The notes beneath the pieces were generated by a model, which saw only the letters and a list, made by a program, of their open reading frames with translations, had not been told where the DNA came from and did no database searches. From positions 3,060,501 through 3,124,500 of the forward strand of contig NZ_AP024452.1 in NCBI RefSeq assembly GCF_016865485.1: a DNA stretch of 64,000 bases, in the 5' to 3' direction. Both the position numbers and the translations under genes were made by a program. Positions 1 through 8,615 of this stretch are shown here, one piece after another. This DNA comes from Luteitalea sp. TBR-22 (GTDB lineage: Bacteria; Acidobacteriota; Vicinamibacteria; Vicinamibacterales; Vicinamibacteraceae). How positions within the stretch are numbered: position 1 is the first letter of the stretch; each line of letters starts with the position of its first letter.

Positions 1-923
1 GCGCCGACGCCCTCGCCGCGGTCCAGAAGTTCTCGTCCAACGATGCCTCGCGGCTCGCCGTCGGCCAGATCCACTACTCCGCGCTGACCACGCCGCAGGG
101 CACGTTCGTCGACGACCTGCTCGTCTACCGCATGGCCGACGACCACTTCCTGCTCGTGGTCAACGCCTCGAACATCGAGAAGGACTACGCCTGGATCCGC
201 AGCCAGGTCGAGGAGTTCGCCGACGCGCCGGCCGTGAACAACAGCCAGCGGTACGCGCTGCTCGCGCTGCAGGGGCCGCTGGCCGCCGAGGTGCTCCAGA
301 CGTTGACCGCCGTCGACCTGGCGGCGATCAAGTACTACTGGTTCGAGAACGGCGAGATCGCCGGCGTGCGCGGCATGATCTCGCGCACCGGCTATACCGG
401 CGAGGACGGCTTCGAGGTGTTCGTGCCCCCCGCACAGGCGCCGCACGTCTGGCAGGCGATCCTGCAGGCCGGGGCGTCGGCCGGCGTCGTGCCCGCCGGG
501 CTCGGGGCCCGCGACACCCTCCGCCTCGAGGCCTCGATGCGCCTGTTCGGCAACGACATGGACGAGACCACCACGGTGCTCGAGGCCGGGCTCGGGTGGA
601 TCGTCGGCTGGAAGAAGGAGACCTTCAACGGCGCCGACGTGCTGCGCGCCCAGAAGGCCGGTGGCGTCGAGCGCACGCTCGTGGGCCTCGAGATGATCGA
701 CCGCGCGATCGCGCGGCACGGCTATCCCGTCATCGTCGACGGGCAGGCGGTGGGCACCGTCACGAGCGGCACGCAGACGCCGTTCCTCAAGAAGGCCATC
801 GCGATGGCCTACGTGCCCACGGCGGTCGCGCAGCCCGATCGCCAGGTGCACGTCGAAGTGCGGGGCCGGCTCGCAGCCGCCCGCATCGTCCCCATGCCGT
901 TCTACAAGCGGCCGAGGAGCTGA
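1..923 (+). CDS. gcvT: Aminomethyltransferase, glycine cleavage T protein (5' partial)
   Basis: The reading frame is open from base 3, so the gene begins before the window; about 306 C-terminal codons are present. The product transfers the methylene group of the aminomethyl-lipoyl H protein to tetrahydrofolate, releasing ammonia. Visible family features are the GQIHYSALTTPQGTF stretch near the left edge, the SRTGYTGEDGFE segment, the GARDTLRLEA segment and the typical C-terminal end PMPFYKR. The stop at 921-923 is followed 8 bp later by gcvH, and gcvP comes third, so this is a T-H-P operon. A GAGGAG at 914-919, inside the end of this gene, probably serves gcvH translation. Confidence 0.96.
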   Translation, partial: ADALAAVQKFSSNDASRLAVGQIHYSALTTPQGTFVDDLLVYRMADDHFLLVVNASNIEKDYAWIRSQVEEFADAPAVNNSQRYALLALQGPLAAEVLQTLTAVDLAAIKYYWFENGEIAGVRGMISRTGYTGEDGFEVFVPPAQAPHVWQAILQAGASAGVVPAGLGARDTLRLEASMRLFGNDMDETTTVLEAGLGWIVGWKKETFNGADVLRAQKAGGVERTLVGLEMIDRAIARHGYPVIVDGQAVGTVTSGTQTPFLKKAIAMAYVPTAVAQPDRQVHVEVRGRLAAARIVPMPFYKRPRS

Positions 924-931
924 GCACGCCG

Positions 932-1303
932 ATGTATCCCGCCGACCTGAAGTACACCAAGGATCACGAGTGGATCCGCGCCACGGCCGACACCGCCGAC
1001 GTGGGCATCACCGACTACGCCCAGCAGCAGCTCGGGGACGTCGTCTTCGTCGAACTGCCGCAGGTGGGCCGCGTGCTCGCCCAGGGCGAGGTGTTCGGCA
1101 CGATCGAGTCCGTCAAGGCGGTGTCGGAGCTGTTCTCGCCCGTGGCCGGCGAGGTCGTCGCGGTCAACGACGCGCTGACCAGCGCACCCGAGCAGGTCAA
1201 CAGCGACCCGCACGGCGCGTGGATCATCAGGGTGCGCCCGAGCAATCCTTCCGACCTGGACAGCCTGCTCGACGCCGCCGCGTACACGCAGCACGTCGGC
1301 TGA
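932..1303 (+). CDS. gcvH: Glycine cleavage system H protein
   Basis: A 123-residue lipoyl carrier that shuttles the aminomethyl group between the P, T and L proteins. The N-terminus (KYTKDHEW) and the lipoylation loop [11 protein letters not shown] are canonical; the modified lysine is K62. Length matches the family (about 125-130). I chose ATG 932 because it begins the conserved N-terminus and has GAGGAG 12 bp upstream; the frame is open farther upstream inside gcvT but that part has no family similarity. It lies between gcvT and gcvP on the same strand. Confidence 0.97.
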   Translation: MYPADLKYTKDHEWIRATADTADVGITDYAQQQLGDVVFVELPQVGRVLAQGEVFGTIESVKAVSELFSPVAGEVVAVNDALTSAPEQVNSDPHGAWIIRVRPSNPSDLDSLLDAAAYTQHVG

Positions 1304-1321
1304 TCGCCGCCGCGTCGAGCT

Positions 1322-1346
1322 GCGGCCGCTCCGACGGGGCGGCCGC
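1322..1346 (+). other. GC-rich hairpin between gcvH and gcvP
   Basis: GCGGCCGC at 1322-1329 pairs with GCGGCCGC at 1339-1346 around a 9-nt loop. It lies in the 121-bp gcvH-gcvP gap and is not followed by a T-run. It could dampen read-through into gcvP; no function is proven. Confidence 0.4.
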
Positions 1347-1424
1347 GGCCTCCGAGGCGTCACAAAGAAGAGCCGCGCGCCACACGAGCGCCGGCACGCA
1401 CGTCCGTTCCCGCCGTACCCACAC

Positions 1425-4298
1425 ATGACCCAAGTGGCCACTGACGCGTTTGCCCTTCGGCACATCGGGCCCCGCCCCGAGGACCGCGACCGCATGCTGC
1501 ACGCCCTCGGCGTGCCCTCCCTCGACGCCCTGATCGATCAGGTGGTGCCGGCCCACATCCGCCGCACCGAGCCGCTCGTCGAGCCGCCGGCCGAGACCGA
1601 GCAGGCGTTCCTGGCGCGGTTGCGCACGCTGGAGGCGAAGAACGCGCGCTTCCGATCGTTCATCGGCGCCGGATACTACGGGACGGCCACGCCCGCGGTC
1701 ATCCAGCGGATGGTGCTCGAGAACCCGGGCTGGTACACGCCATACACGCCCTACCAGGCCGAAATCGCCCAGGGCCGCCTCGAGGCCCTGCTGACGTTCC
1801 AGACCGCCGTCAGCGACCTGACGGGGATGGACGTGGCCAACGCGTCGCTGCTCGACGAGGCCACCGCCGCGGCCGAGGCGATGACCCTGTTGCGCCGCGT
1901 GAGCAAGAAGCCGGCGGCGGCAACGCGCTTCCTGGTGATCGGCGAGGTCTTCCCGCAGGTCCTCGAACTGCTGGTCGCGCGTGCCGAGCCGCTCGGCCTG
2001 ACGGTCGAGACCGTGCCTGCCGGAGCGGTGACGTTCGCAGACGACGTGTTCGGCGCGATCGTGCAGTACCCGGACGGCGTCGGGGCGGTCACCGACATCG
2101 CCCCGCTCATCGCGGCGGCGCACGCCGCCGGCGCGCTGGTGGCGGTCGGCTCCGACCTGCTCGCCCTGACCCTGCTGGTGCCGCCCGGGGAACTGGGGGC
2201 CGACGTGGTGTACGGCTCGGCCCAGCGCTTCGGCGTGCCGCTCGGCTACGGCGGCCCGCACGCCGCGTTCTTCGCCACCCGCGAGGCCTACGTGCGCCAG
2301 TCGCCCGGCCGCATCATCGGCGTGTCGGTGGACGCGCAGGGCGGCTCGGCGTTCCGCATGGCGCTGCAGACGCGCGAACAGCACATCCGCCGCGAGAAGG
2401 CGACCTCCAACATCTGCACCGCGCAGGCGCTGCTGGCCAACATCGCGGCCTTCTACGCCGTCTTCCACGGCGCCGAAGGGCTGCGGGCGATCGGCGAGCG
2501 CGTGCACGGGCAGGCGGCGCAACTGGCGGCCGCACTCACGGCGATGGGCCTCACGCAGCACAACGCGGTGTACTTCGACACCCTCCACGTGTCGGGGGTC
2601 GATGCCGCCACGCTGCGTGCCACGGCGGAAGCGCACCAGGTGAACCTCCGCTACCTCGCCGACGGCACCGTGGGCATCAGCCTCGACGAGACGACCACCG
2701 ACGAGGACGTGGTGCTGCTGGCCAACGTGTTCGCCAAGGCCACCGGCCGCGGTGTGCAGGTCGCTGATGGCGCGCGGTCGGCGATCCCGGCGACGCTGCA
2801 GCGGACCTCGGCATTCCTCACCCACCCGGTGTTCACCGAGCACCGATCCGAACTGCAGATCACGCGCTTCATCCGGCGGCTCGAGCGCAAGGACATCGGC
2901 CTGGACACGTCGATGATCCCGCTCGGCTCCTGCACGATGAAGTTGAACGCCGCCGCCGAGATGCTGCCGATCACCTGGCCCGGCTTCGCGGGACTGCACC
3001 CGTTCGTGCCCGTCGAGCAGGCCTCGGGCTACCAGGAGATCTTCCGCGACCTCGAGCGCATGCTGTGCGACATCACCGGCTTCGCGGCCGTGTCGCTGCA
3101 GCCCAACTCGGGTGCGCAGGGCGAGCTGGCCGGCCTGATGGTGATTCGCGCCTACCACCTCGCCCGTGGCGATGCGCACCGCACCGTGGCGCTGATTCCC
3201 TCGTCGGCCCACGGCACCAACCCGGCCAGCGCCGTCATGGCGGGGATGAAGGTCGTCGTGGTGGCGTGCGACGCCAACGGCAACGTCGATCTCGCCGACC
3301 TGCGCGCCAAGGCCGAACAGCACAAGGACACGCTGGCGGCGCTCATGGTCACCTACCCGTCGACCCATGGCGTGTACGAGGACGCCATCCGCGAGATCTG
3401 CGAGATCGTGCACGCGCACGGCGGCCAGGTGTACATGGACGGCGCCAACATGAACGCGCAGGTGGGGCTCACCAGCCCGGCGCTCATCGGCGCCGACGTG
3501 TGCCACCTGAACCTGCACAAGACGTTCGCCATCCCGCACGGCGGCGGCGGTCCCGGCATGGGGCCGATTGGCGTCGCGCGTCACCTCGCGCCCTACCTGC
3601 CCTCGCACCCGGTGGTGACGACCGGCGGTGGCGCGACCGGCATCCACGCGATCTCGGCGGCGCCGTGGGGTAGTGCGCTCATCCTGCTGATCTCCTACGC
3701 GTACATGTCGATGCTGGGGGGCGAGGGGATGACCGAGGCGACGCGCTACGCGATCCTCAACGCCAACTACATCAAGGCGCGCCTCGAGGGGCCGTTCCAG
3801 GTGCTGTACACCGGCCGGGAGGGCCGCGTGGCGCACGAGCTGATCCTCGACCTCCGGCCGCTCAAGCAGGCGTCGGGCATCGACGAGATGGACGTGGCCA
3901 AGCGCCTGATGGACTTCGGTTTCCACGCGCCCACCGTGTCGTTCCCGGTGCCCGGGACGCTGATGATCGAGCCGACCGAGAGCGAGGGGCGCGACGAACT
4001 CGATCGCTTCTGCGACGCGATGCTGGCGATCCGCGCCGAGATCCAGGCGGTGATCGACGGCAAGGTGGACGCCAAGGACAACGTGCTGAAGCACGCGCCG
4101 CACACCGCGGCCGTGGTGATGGCCGACGAGTGGACGCGGCCGTACCCCCGCAGCGCCGCGGCGTTCCCCTTGCCGTGGCTGCGCACGCACAAGGTGTGGC
4201 CGACCGTGGGCCGTATCGACAATCCGTACGGCGACCGCCACCTGGTGTGCGCGTGCCCGCCGATGACCGAGTACGCGGAAGAGCCGGTCACGGCGTAG
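1425..4298 (+). CDS. gcvP: Glycine dehydrogenase (decarboxylating), P protein, single-chain form
   Basis: A 957-residue PLP enzyme that decarboxylates glycine and loads the aminomethyl group onto lipoyl-GcvH. It is the fused long form, not the split GcvPA/GcvPB. The N-terminal half starts [14 protein letters not shown]; the C-terminal half has the PLP-lysine motif [16 protein letters not shown] with the Schiff-base lysine at K699. The end ([15 protein letters not shown]) is typical. ATG 1425 gives the standard N-terminus, although no clear Shine-Dalgarno is visible. Third gene of the gcvT-H-P operon; the downstream neighbour is convergent. Confidence 0.97.
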   Translation: MTQVATDAFALRHIGPRPEDRDRMLHALGVPSLDALIDQVVPAHIRRTEPLVEPPAETEQAFLARLRTLEAKNARFRSFIGAGYYGTATPAVIQRMVLENPGWYTPYTPYQAEIAQGRLEALLTFQTAVSDLTGMDVANASLLDEATAAAEAMTLLRRVSKKPAAATRFLVIGEVFPQVLELLVARAEPLGLTVETVPAGAVTFADDVFGAIVQYPDGVGAVTDIAPLIAAAHAAGALVAVGSDLLALTLLVPPGELGADVVYGSAQRFGVPLGYGGPHAAFFATREAYVRQSPGRIIGVSVDAQGGSAFRMALQTREQHIRREKATSNICTAQALLANIAAFYAVFHGAEGLRAIGERVHGQAAQLAAALTAMGLTQHNAVYFDTLHVSGVDAATLRATAEAHQVNLRYLADGTVGISLDETTTDEDVVLLANVFAKATGRGVQVADGARSAIPATLQRTSAFLTHPVFTEHRSELQITRFIRRLERKDIGLDTSMIPLGSCTMKLNAAAEMLPITWPGFAGLHPFVPVEQASGYQEIFRDLERMLCDITGFAAVSLQPNSGAQGELAGLMVIRAYHLARGDAHRTVALIPSSAHGTNPASAVMAGMKVVVVACDANGNVDLADLRAKAEQHKDTLAALMVTYPSTHGVYEDAIREICEIVHAHGGQVYMDGANMNAQVGLTSPALIGADVCHLNLHKTFAIPHGGGGPGMGPIGVARHLAPYLPSHPVVTTGGGATGIHAISAAPWGSALILLISYAYMSMLGGEGMTEATRYAILNANYIKARLEGPFQVLYTGREGRVAHELILDLRPLKQASGIDEMDVAKRLMDFGFHAPTVSFPVPGTLMIEPTESEGRDELDRFCDAMLAIRAEIQAVIDGKVDAKDNVLKHAPHTAAVVMADEWTRPYPRSAAAFPLPWLRTHKVWPTVGRIDNPYGDRHLVCACPPMTEYAEEPVTA

Positions 4299-4299
4299 C

Positions 4300-4397
4300 A
4301 AATTTCAGAATTGCCGAGTTCACGATTTCATCACCATCGCCGCGCGTCGAAGGTTGGCGGTGGTGATGAATTCTGAAATCCTGCGATTCTGAAATTT
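4300..4397. terminator. Nested inverted repeat between convergent genes
   Basis: The outer arms AAATTTCAGAATTGC (4300-4314) and GCGATTCTGAAATTT (4383-4397) pair with one mismatch. The inner arms CATCACCATCGCC (4329-4341) and GGCGGTGGTGATG (4356-4368) also pair with one mismatch around a 14-nt loop. TTCTGAAAT occurs twice (4371, 4388). The AT-rich ends stand out in this high-GC window. It sits exactly between the gcvP stop and the stop of the convergent aminotransferase, so a bidirectional terminator is likely. A related element lies at 46715-46842. Confidence 0.6.
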
Positions 4398-4400
4398 CTT

Positions 4401-5288
4401 CTAGGCAAGCCGCGCCGGAATCGCGGCCTCGAATCCTGCCATCAACCGCCGCGTGATCGGCCCGGGCACGCCGGGCCCGATCCGGGCGTCGCCCACCTGC
4501 ACGACCGGCACGATCGCCTTGGTCGTGCTCGTGAGGAATGCCTCGTCCACCGTCGCGAGATCCTCGCGGCGCAGCGTGCGCTCCTCGGCCGGCACGCCGA
4601 CGGCGGCCGCGACCTCGAGTACGAACTGCCGCGTCACCCCGACCAGCAGGCCCGCGTCGACGGGCGGCGTGAGCAGCACGCCGCCGCGGACGAAGAAGAT
4701 GTTGGACTGCGCGCACTCGCACAGCTCGCCGCGGTGGTTCTCCATCAGCGCCTCGGCAGCGCCCTCGCGCAGCGCCTGCTGCATGGCCAGCGCGTTGTTC
4801 AACAGGTTGTTCGACTTGATGGCGGGGTCGACGCTGCCGGGATGGTTGCGGACGACCGATGCCAGGGCGATGCGCACGCCCTGGGCGAGCGCGTCGGGCG
4901 CCGGGTCGACGTGCGGCTTGACGATGATGACGATCGTCGGTGTCGGGCAGGCCTGCGGGTCGTACACGATCTCGCCGACGCCGCGGGTCAGCAGGATGCG
5001 CACGTAGGCCTCGCCCTCGAGTGCCGCCGCCGTCATGGTCTCCCTGATACGGACAAGGAGCTGGTCGTCGTCGAGGGGACACTCCAGCGCGATGCGCGCC
5101 GCCGACGCCCGCAGCCGTCGCATGTGCTCCGGGTACAGGAACGGGCGGCCGCCGTACGTGCGGAGCACCTCGTACACGCCCTCGCCGAACAGGAACCCGT
5201 GGTCGAACACGGACACCCGCGCCTCGTCACGACCGTACAGGCGGCCGTCGATGTTCACCGCGACTGGCACAGCGGGGGAGGGTACCAT
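4401..5288 (-). CDS. PLP-dependent class IV aminotransferase (D-amino-acid/branched-chain aminotransferase family)
   Basis: A 295-residue fold-type IV aminotransferase. Seen: FDHGFLFGEGVYEV near the N-terminus, the PLP lysine K158 in AIKSNNLLNNALA, and the ENHRGELCECAQSNIFF segment that binds the cofactor and carboxylates. The family includes IlvE, D-alanine aminotransferase (Dat) and aminodeoxychorismate lyase (PabC); the sequence does not decide the substrate. ATG 5288 is used; a GTG at 5258 (VNIDGRLYG) is an alternative and looks more like usual family N-termini. With ATG 5288 the start lies only 6 bp from the divergent nnr start, so its promoter must lie inside nnr. Its 3' end faces gcvP. 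Confidence 0.88.
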   Translation of the reverse strand: MVPSPAVPVAVNIDGRLYGRDEARVSVFDHGFLFGEGVYEVLRTYGGRPFLYPEHMRRLRASAARIALECPLDDDQLLVRIRETMTAAALEGEAYVRILLTRGVGEIVYDPQACPTPTIVIIVKPHVDPAPDALAQGVRIALASVVRNHPGSVDPAIKSNNLLNNALAMQQALREGAAEALMENHRGELCECAQSNIFFVRGGVLLTPPVDAGLLVGVTRQFVLEVAAAVGVPAEERTLRREDLATVDEAFLTSTTKAIVPVVQVGDARIGPGVPGPITRRLMAGFEAAIPARLA

Positions 5289-5294
5289 GCATCC

Positions 5295-6878
5295 ATGCGA
5301 GTGCTGACGGCGGCGCAGATGCGTGAAGCGGACCGGATCACCATCCAGGACCTCGGGATTCCGTCGCTCGTCCTGATGGAGAACGCTGGCCGGCAGGTCG
5401 TGGCCGCCATCGAGGCGATGTTCCCGAACCTGGCCATGCGGCGCGTCGCCGTGCTCGCCGGCCACGGTAACAACGGCGGCGACGGGTTCGTCATCGCCCG
5501 AACGCTGCTCGAGCGGGTGCTCGACGTGTCGGTGTTCGTGATCGGCCCGCTCGCCGAGGTGCGCGGCGACGCCCGGCACAACCTGGAGGTGCTCGGGCGG
5601 CTCGGCGCGTCGGTCGTCGAGATCGGCGACGAGCAGGCGTGGGAACTGCACTTCTCCGAGATCTCGACCTGCGACCTGATCGTCGACGCGATCTTCGGGA
5701 CGGGACTCAAGCGGGCCCTCGACGGCATGTACCCGACCATCGTCGGCGACCTCAACGGCAGCGGCATCCCGGTGGTCGCGGTCGACGTGCCGAGCGGCCT
5801 GCTCGCCGACACGCACGAGGTGCAGGGGGAGGCCGTCCGCGCTGCCGTCACCGTGACGCTCGCTGCCCCCAAGATCTGCCACATCCTGCCGCCCGCCCAA
5901 CGCGTCTGCGGCGATCTCGTGGTGGCCGACATCGGCATCCCGGGCGTGGTGATCGAGCAGATCGACGGCCCGCACGTGGAGGTCATCACGCGCGACGCCA
6001 TCCGCAGCGTGCTCGAGCCACGCGACCCGGAGGCGCACAAGGGCGAGTTCGGGCGGGTGCTGATCGTCGCCGGCTCGATGGGCAAGAGCGGCGCCGCGCA
6101 CCTGGCCGCGATGGCAGCCCTCCGGTCGGGCGCCGGGCTGGTCACCGTCGCCACGCCGAGGTCGGTGCAACCGATCCTCGCGGCCATGGCGCCCGAGTAC
6201 ATGACGATTGGCCTGCCCGAGGATGCCGACGGCCAGGTGATCCCCGACGGCATCGAGCGGGTGCTGGCCGCCTCGGCCGACGTGATCGCCATGGGACCGG
6301 GACTCGGCACCGGCGAGGGCGTCCGCGCCTTCGTGCACGGGGTGGTCGAGCGCGCCGGAGTGCCCATCGTGCTCGACGCCGACGCGCTGAACGCCTTCGC
6401 GGGCGAGCACGCGCAGCGACTCGCGGGCCGCGACGGGCACGACGTGATCATCACGCCGCACCCGGGCGAGATGGCCCGGCTCCTCGGGATCTCCACCGAG
6501 CAGGTGCAGCAGGATCGCCTGACGGCCGCCCGCACCTTCGCCGAGCAGCACCAGTTGCATGTCGTGCTCAAGGGGCATCGCACGCTCGTGGCCGCCCCCG
6601 AAGGCAGCGTGGCGATCAACATGACGGGCAATCCGGGGATGGCGACCGGCGGCACCGGGGACGTGCTCACTGGCGTGATCGCCGGCTGGTTCGGTCAACT
6701 GCTCGACGCGGAGGGGGCGGCGCGTCTGGGCGTGTACCTGCACGGCCACGCCGGCGACCTGGCCATGGCCGACCTCGGCGAGGCAGCGCTCACGGCCTCG
6801 GATCTGCTGACGTACCTCGGGGACGCCGTGCTCGAGCTCGCGGCCGAACGCAAGCCCGGCGACGACGAGGACGAGTGA
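5295..6878 (+). CDS. nnr: Bifunctional NAD(P)HX epimerase / ADP-dependent NAD(P)HX dehydratase
   Basis: A 527-residue fusion that repairs hydrated NAD(P)H. The N-terminal NnrE (YjeF_N) domain, about residues 1-215, has MREADRITIQDLGIPSLVLMEN and the GHGNNGGDGFVIAR loop. The C-terminal NnrD (carbohydrate-kinase-like) domain, about 225-527, has KGEFGRVLIVAGS, the GPGLG loop and GGTGDVLTGVIAG near the end. ATG 5295 is preceded by GGGGGAGGG at about 5273-5281. It overlaps the tsaE start by 4 bp (GTGA), a pairing of nnr and tsaE common in many bacteria, so the two are probably translationally coupled. Confidence 0.95.
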   Translation: MRVLTAAQMREADRITIQDLGIPSLVLMENAGRQVVAAIEAMFPNLAMRRVAVLAGHGNNGGDGFVIARTLLERVLDVSVFVIGPLAEVRGDARHNLEVLGRLGASVVEIGDEQAWELHFSEISTCDLIVDAIFGTGLKRALDGMYPTIVGDLNGSGIPVVAVDVPSGLLADTHEVQGEAVRAAVTVTLAAPKICHILPPAQRVCGDLVVADIGIPGVVIEQIDGPHVEVITRDAIRSVLEPRDPEAHKGEFGRVLIVAGSMGKSGAAHLAAMAALRSGAGLVTVATPRSVQPILAAMAPEYMTIGLPEDADGQVIPDGIERVLAASADVIAMGPGLGTGEGVRAFVHGVVERAGVPIVLDADALNAFAGEHAQRLAGRDGHDVIITPHPGEMARLLGISTEQVQQDRLTAARTFAEQHQLHVVLKGHRTLVAAPEGSVAINMTGNPGMATGGTGDVLTGVIAGWFGQLLDAEGAARLGVYLHGHAGDLAMADLGEAALTASDLLTYLGDAVLELAAERKPGDDEDE

Positions 6879-7294
6879 CCGAGGAGACGACCACCTCGGA
6901 GGCCGGGACGCGCGCGCTGGCGCAGCGCCTGGCGGCGACGCTCGCGCCCGGCGCCGTTCTGCTCCTGCACGGCGACCTCGGCGCCGGCAAGACGGCCTTC
7001 GTGCGCGGGCTCGCCGAAGGTCTCGGCATCCCCGACGACCAGGTCAGCAGTCCCACCTTCACGCTGGTCCACGAATATCGGGGCGGGCGACTCACGCTCC
7101 ACCATGCGGATCTCTACCGCTTGCCGCAGGGCAGTGCGTCGATCGAGGAGCTCGGCCTTGACGAGACGGCCGAGGAGGGCGTGCTGGCGATCGAGTGGCC
7201 GGAACGGCTCGCGCGCCCCGTTGCCGGCGCCCTCCACGTCAGATTCACGATCGTCGACGAGTCGGCGCGCCGCATCGCGATCGGCGGCTCCTGA
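6875..7294 (+). CDS. tsaE: tRNA threonylcarbamoyladenosine biosynthesis ATPase TsaE
   Basis: A 139-residue P-loop ATPase that works with TsaB and TsaD in making t6A37 in ANN-decoding tRNAs. The Walker A motif GDLGAGKT ends at about residue 40, followed by SPTFTLVHEY and HADLYR, which are family signatures. GTG 6875 overlaps the nnr stop (GTGA) and gives the expected short N-terminus; the frame is open upstream inside nnr but with no similarity. Downstream, a membrane protein is encoded on the opposite strand, so this two-gene unit ends here. Confidence 0.95.
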   Translation: MTEETTTSEAGTRALAQRLAATLAPGAVLLLHGDLGAGKTAFVRGLAEGLGIPDDQVSSPTFTLVHEYRGGRLTLHHADLYRLPQGSASIEELGLDETAEEGVLAIEWPERLARPVAGALHVRFTIVDESARRIAIGGS

Positions 7295-7312
7295 GGCAAC
7301 CTCGCGCCGGCT

Positions 7313-7621
7313 CTACGCGGCCTCGGCCTCGGCTTGCGCCCCGCCGCCGTCGCGGGCCTCGCGGTCCGCGACGACGGTGGCTGACGGTGAGATGAGGGAG
7401 GCCCGCGCCTCACGCCGCTGCCGGTACTCGGCCCAGCACGCCGCGCTCAGCACCAGGATGTTCGAGCCGATCACCGGCGGCGCCTCGATCACCAGCCCGT
7501 AGGTCAGCCAGAGCGTCGCCCCCGCCATCTGCACACGGCGTAGCCGCTCCTGGCCACGCGTGAGGTAGGAGGCCGTGAAGACGGCCGTCGCCGCCCAACC
7601 GATCGCATCGGGCGTGCTCAT
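7313..7621 (-). CDS. Small YgjV-like / SemiSWEET-like inner-membrane protein
   Basis: A 102-residue protein with three likely membrane helices: IGWAATAVFTASYL, QMAGATLWLTYGLVI and VIGSNILVLSAACW. The pattern 'GW-A-...RRVQMAGATLWLTYGL' resembles the YgjV / PQ-loop family of small inner-membrane proteins; no substrate is established. The C-terminal 30 residues are polar and Ala-rich. The start codon overlaps the stop of the upstream HAD gene by 4 bp (ATGA), so the two are probably translated together. Confidence 0.72.
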   Translation of the reverse strand: MSTPDAIGWAATAVFTASYLTRGQERLRRVQMAGATLWLTYGLVIEAPPVIGSNILVLSAACWAEYRQRREARASLISPSATVVADREARDGGGAQAEAEAA

Positions 7622-8442
7622 GCCGATTCCGCCCGGACCAGCGCCGGCATCTCGGCGAGGGTGATGCGGTCGGTGCGGGCCCGCTCCCAGTCCTGCAGCG
7701 TGAGGCCGTAGCCGGCAAACAGCTCCCGGATGCGCGTCGAACTCCAGCCCGCCACGTGCCCGAGGATCGGCACCATCACGCTCAGGGCGCTGTCGCTGAG
7801 GAGCGTCCGGCGGGCGATGCGGGCGAGGTGGCGGTTCTCCGAGACGGCGATCGTGAACCCGTCGCGGTTGTTGACGTGGAGCATGACGTGGACGTCGGAA
7901 CTGCCGTCGCCCACGTAGATGGTGTGCTCGGGACGGCTGCTGCTGCGCGCCTCGAGCTGCTCGAGCACGGCCACCTTGCCGTAGCCCGCCGGCACGTGCT
8001 TCACGGCGGTCACCTCCCCGGACACCTCGTCGAACTCCAGTTCGGTGCCGTGGATGTGGTCGGCCGGGACCACGCCGTCCAGCGCGGCGCAGATCACCTC
8101 GCGCGGCGCAGCCGAGATCACGTAGAACGAGAACCGGCAGCCCGGAATGCCGCGCGACAGCACGTCGACAAGCTGAGGGATGTCCTGCTTCAGGCGGACG
8201 CGGCGCCCGGCCTCGACCAGGTGCTCGCGACGCACGGCCCGGAACTCGGGGTCGTGGCGGAGCAGGTAGGCGAGCTCGCCCCCCTGGTGCACGAGGTTGC
8301 TTCGCGCCAACCCCGCAACCTTTTCCTCGAAGCCCGACGCGCCAATCAGTTGGCTCAGCACCACCCCCGAGTCGTTGAAACTGAGGGTCTGGTCGAAGTC
8401 GCTGGCCACCAGGAAGTGCACCGGTTCGTTCGTGGTTGTCAT
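7618..8442 (-). CDS. HAD-superfamily phosphatase (phosphoserine-phosphatase-like)
   Basis: A 274-residue haloacid-dehalogenase-type hydrolase. Motif I is DFDQT (nucleophile D15, acid D17), motif II the serine in VISAAP, and motif IV VGDGSSDV, all as in the PSP-like subclass. The substrate cannot be read from sequence. ATG 8442 follows GAGGAG by a few bases and begins just before motif I; the frame stays open to 8604 but that part covers the regulatory region. It is divergent from the GntR/LacI-type regulator at 8616, and the intervening palindromes suggest that regulator controls it, so a sugar phosphate is a fair guess for the substrate (inference). Confidence 0.82.
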   Translation of the reverse strand: MTTTNEPVHFLVASDFDQTLSFNDSGVVLSQLIGASGFEEKVAGLARSNLVHQGGELAYLLRHDPEFRAVRREHLVEAGRRVRLKQDIPQLVDVLSRGIPGCRFSFYVISAAPREVICAALDGVVPADHIHGTELEFDEVSGEVTAVKHVPAGYGKVAVLEQLEARSSSRPEHTIYVGDGSSDVHVMLHVNNRDGFTIAVSENRHLARIARRTLLSDSALSVMVPILGHVAGWSSTRIRELFAGYGLTLQDWERARTDRITLAEMPALVRAESA

Positions 8443-8498
8443 ATCACTCCTCGGGAGCACGTCATGGCCTCCTGATAGACAGCATAGCAATCGCATAG

Positions 8499-8526
8499 TG
8501 GTCTGACCAGTAAAGTTTACGTAAAC
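8499..8526. promoter_or_regulatory. Two adjacent palindromes, putative operators of the GntR/LacI-type regulator
   Basis: TGGTCTGACCA (8499-8509) is a perfect inverted repeat around one base, of the GGTC-N-GACC kind bound by GntR-family wHTH proteins. GTTTACGTAAAC (8515-8526) is a perfect 12-bp palindrome with a central ACGT. It resembles the core of known AraR operators (TTGTACGTACAA type). Both lie in the 173-bp divergent region between the HAD gene and the regulator, 90-117 bp before the regulator start. Autoregulation and control of the HAD-ygjV pair are inferred. Confidence 0.6.
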
Positions 8527-8615
8527 ACTTCGACATTCGATGAATGCTTGAGTATCGACTGGGCGTACTGACAAGAACGGTGGTGCTTCGCCTGGAGTTG
8601 TCATAACATCTCGAC

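Noticed and set aside
1304-1424. Glycine riboswitch inside the gcv operon
   Set aside because: The gap holds a NotI-like GC hairpin but no tandem aptamer pattern. The usual place, upstream of gcvT, is outside the window.
1227-4301. Very long open frame antisense to gcvP
   Set aside because: A GC-rich shadow: it mirrors a complete, well-conserved gcvP, and its composition (Arg/His/Gly-rich, no family) is that of antisense frames. The same applies to the long frames opposite secA (13482-16571) and the secretin (30715-33291).
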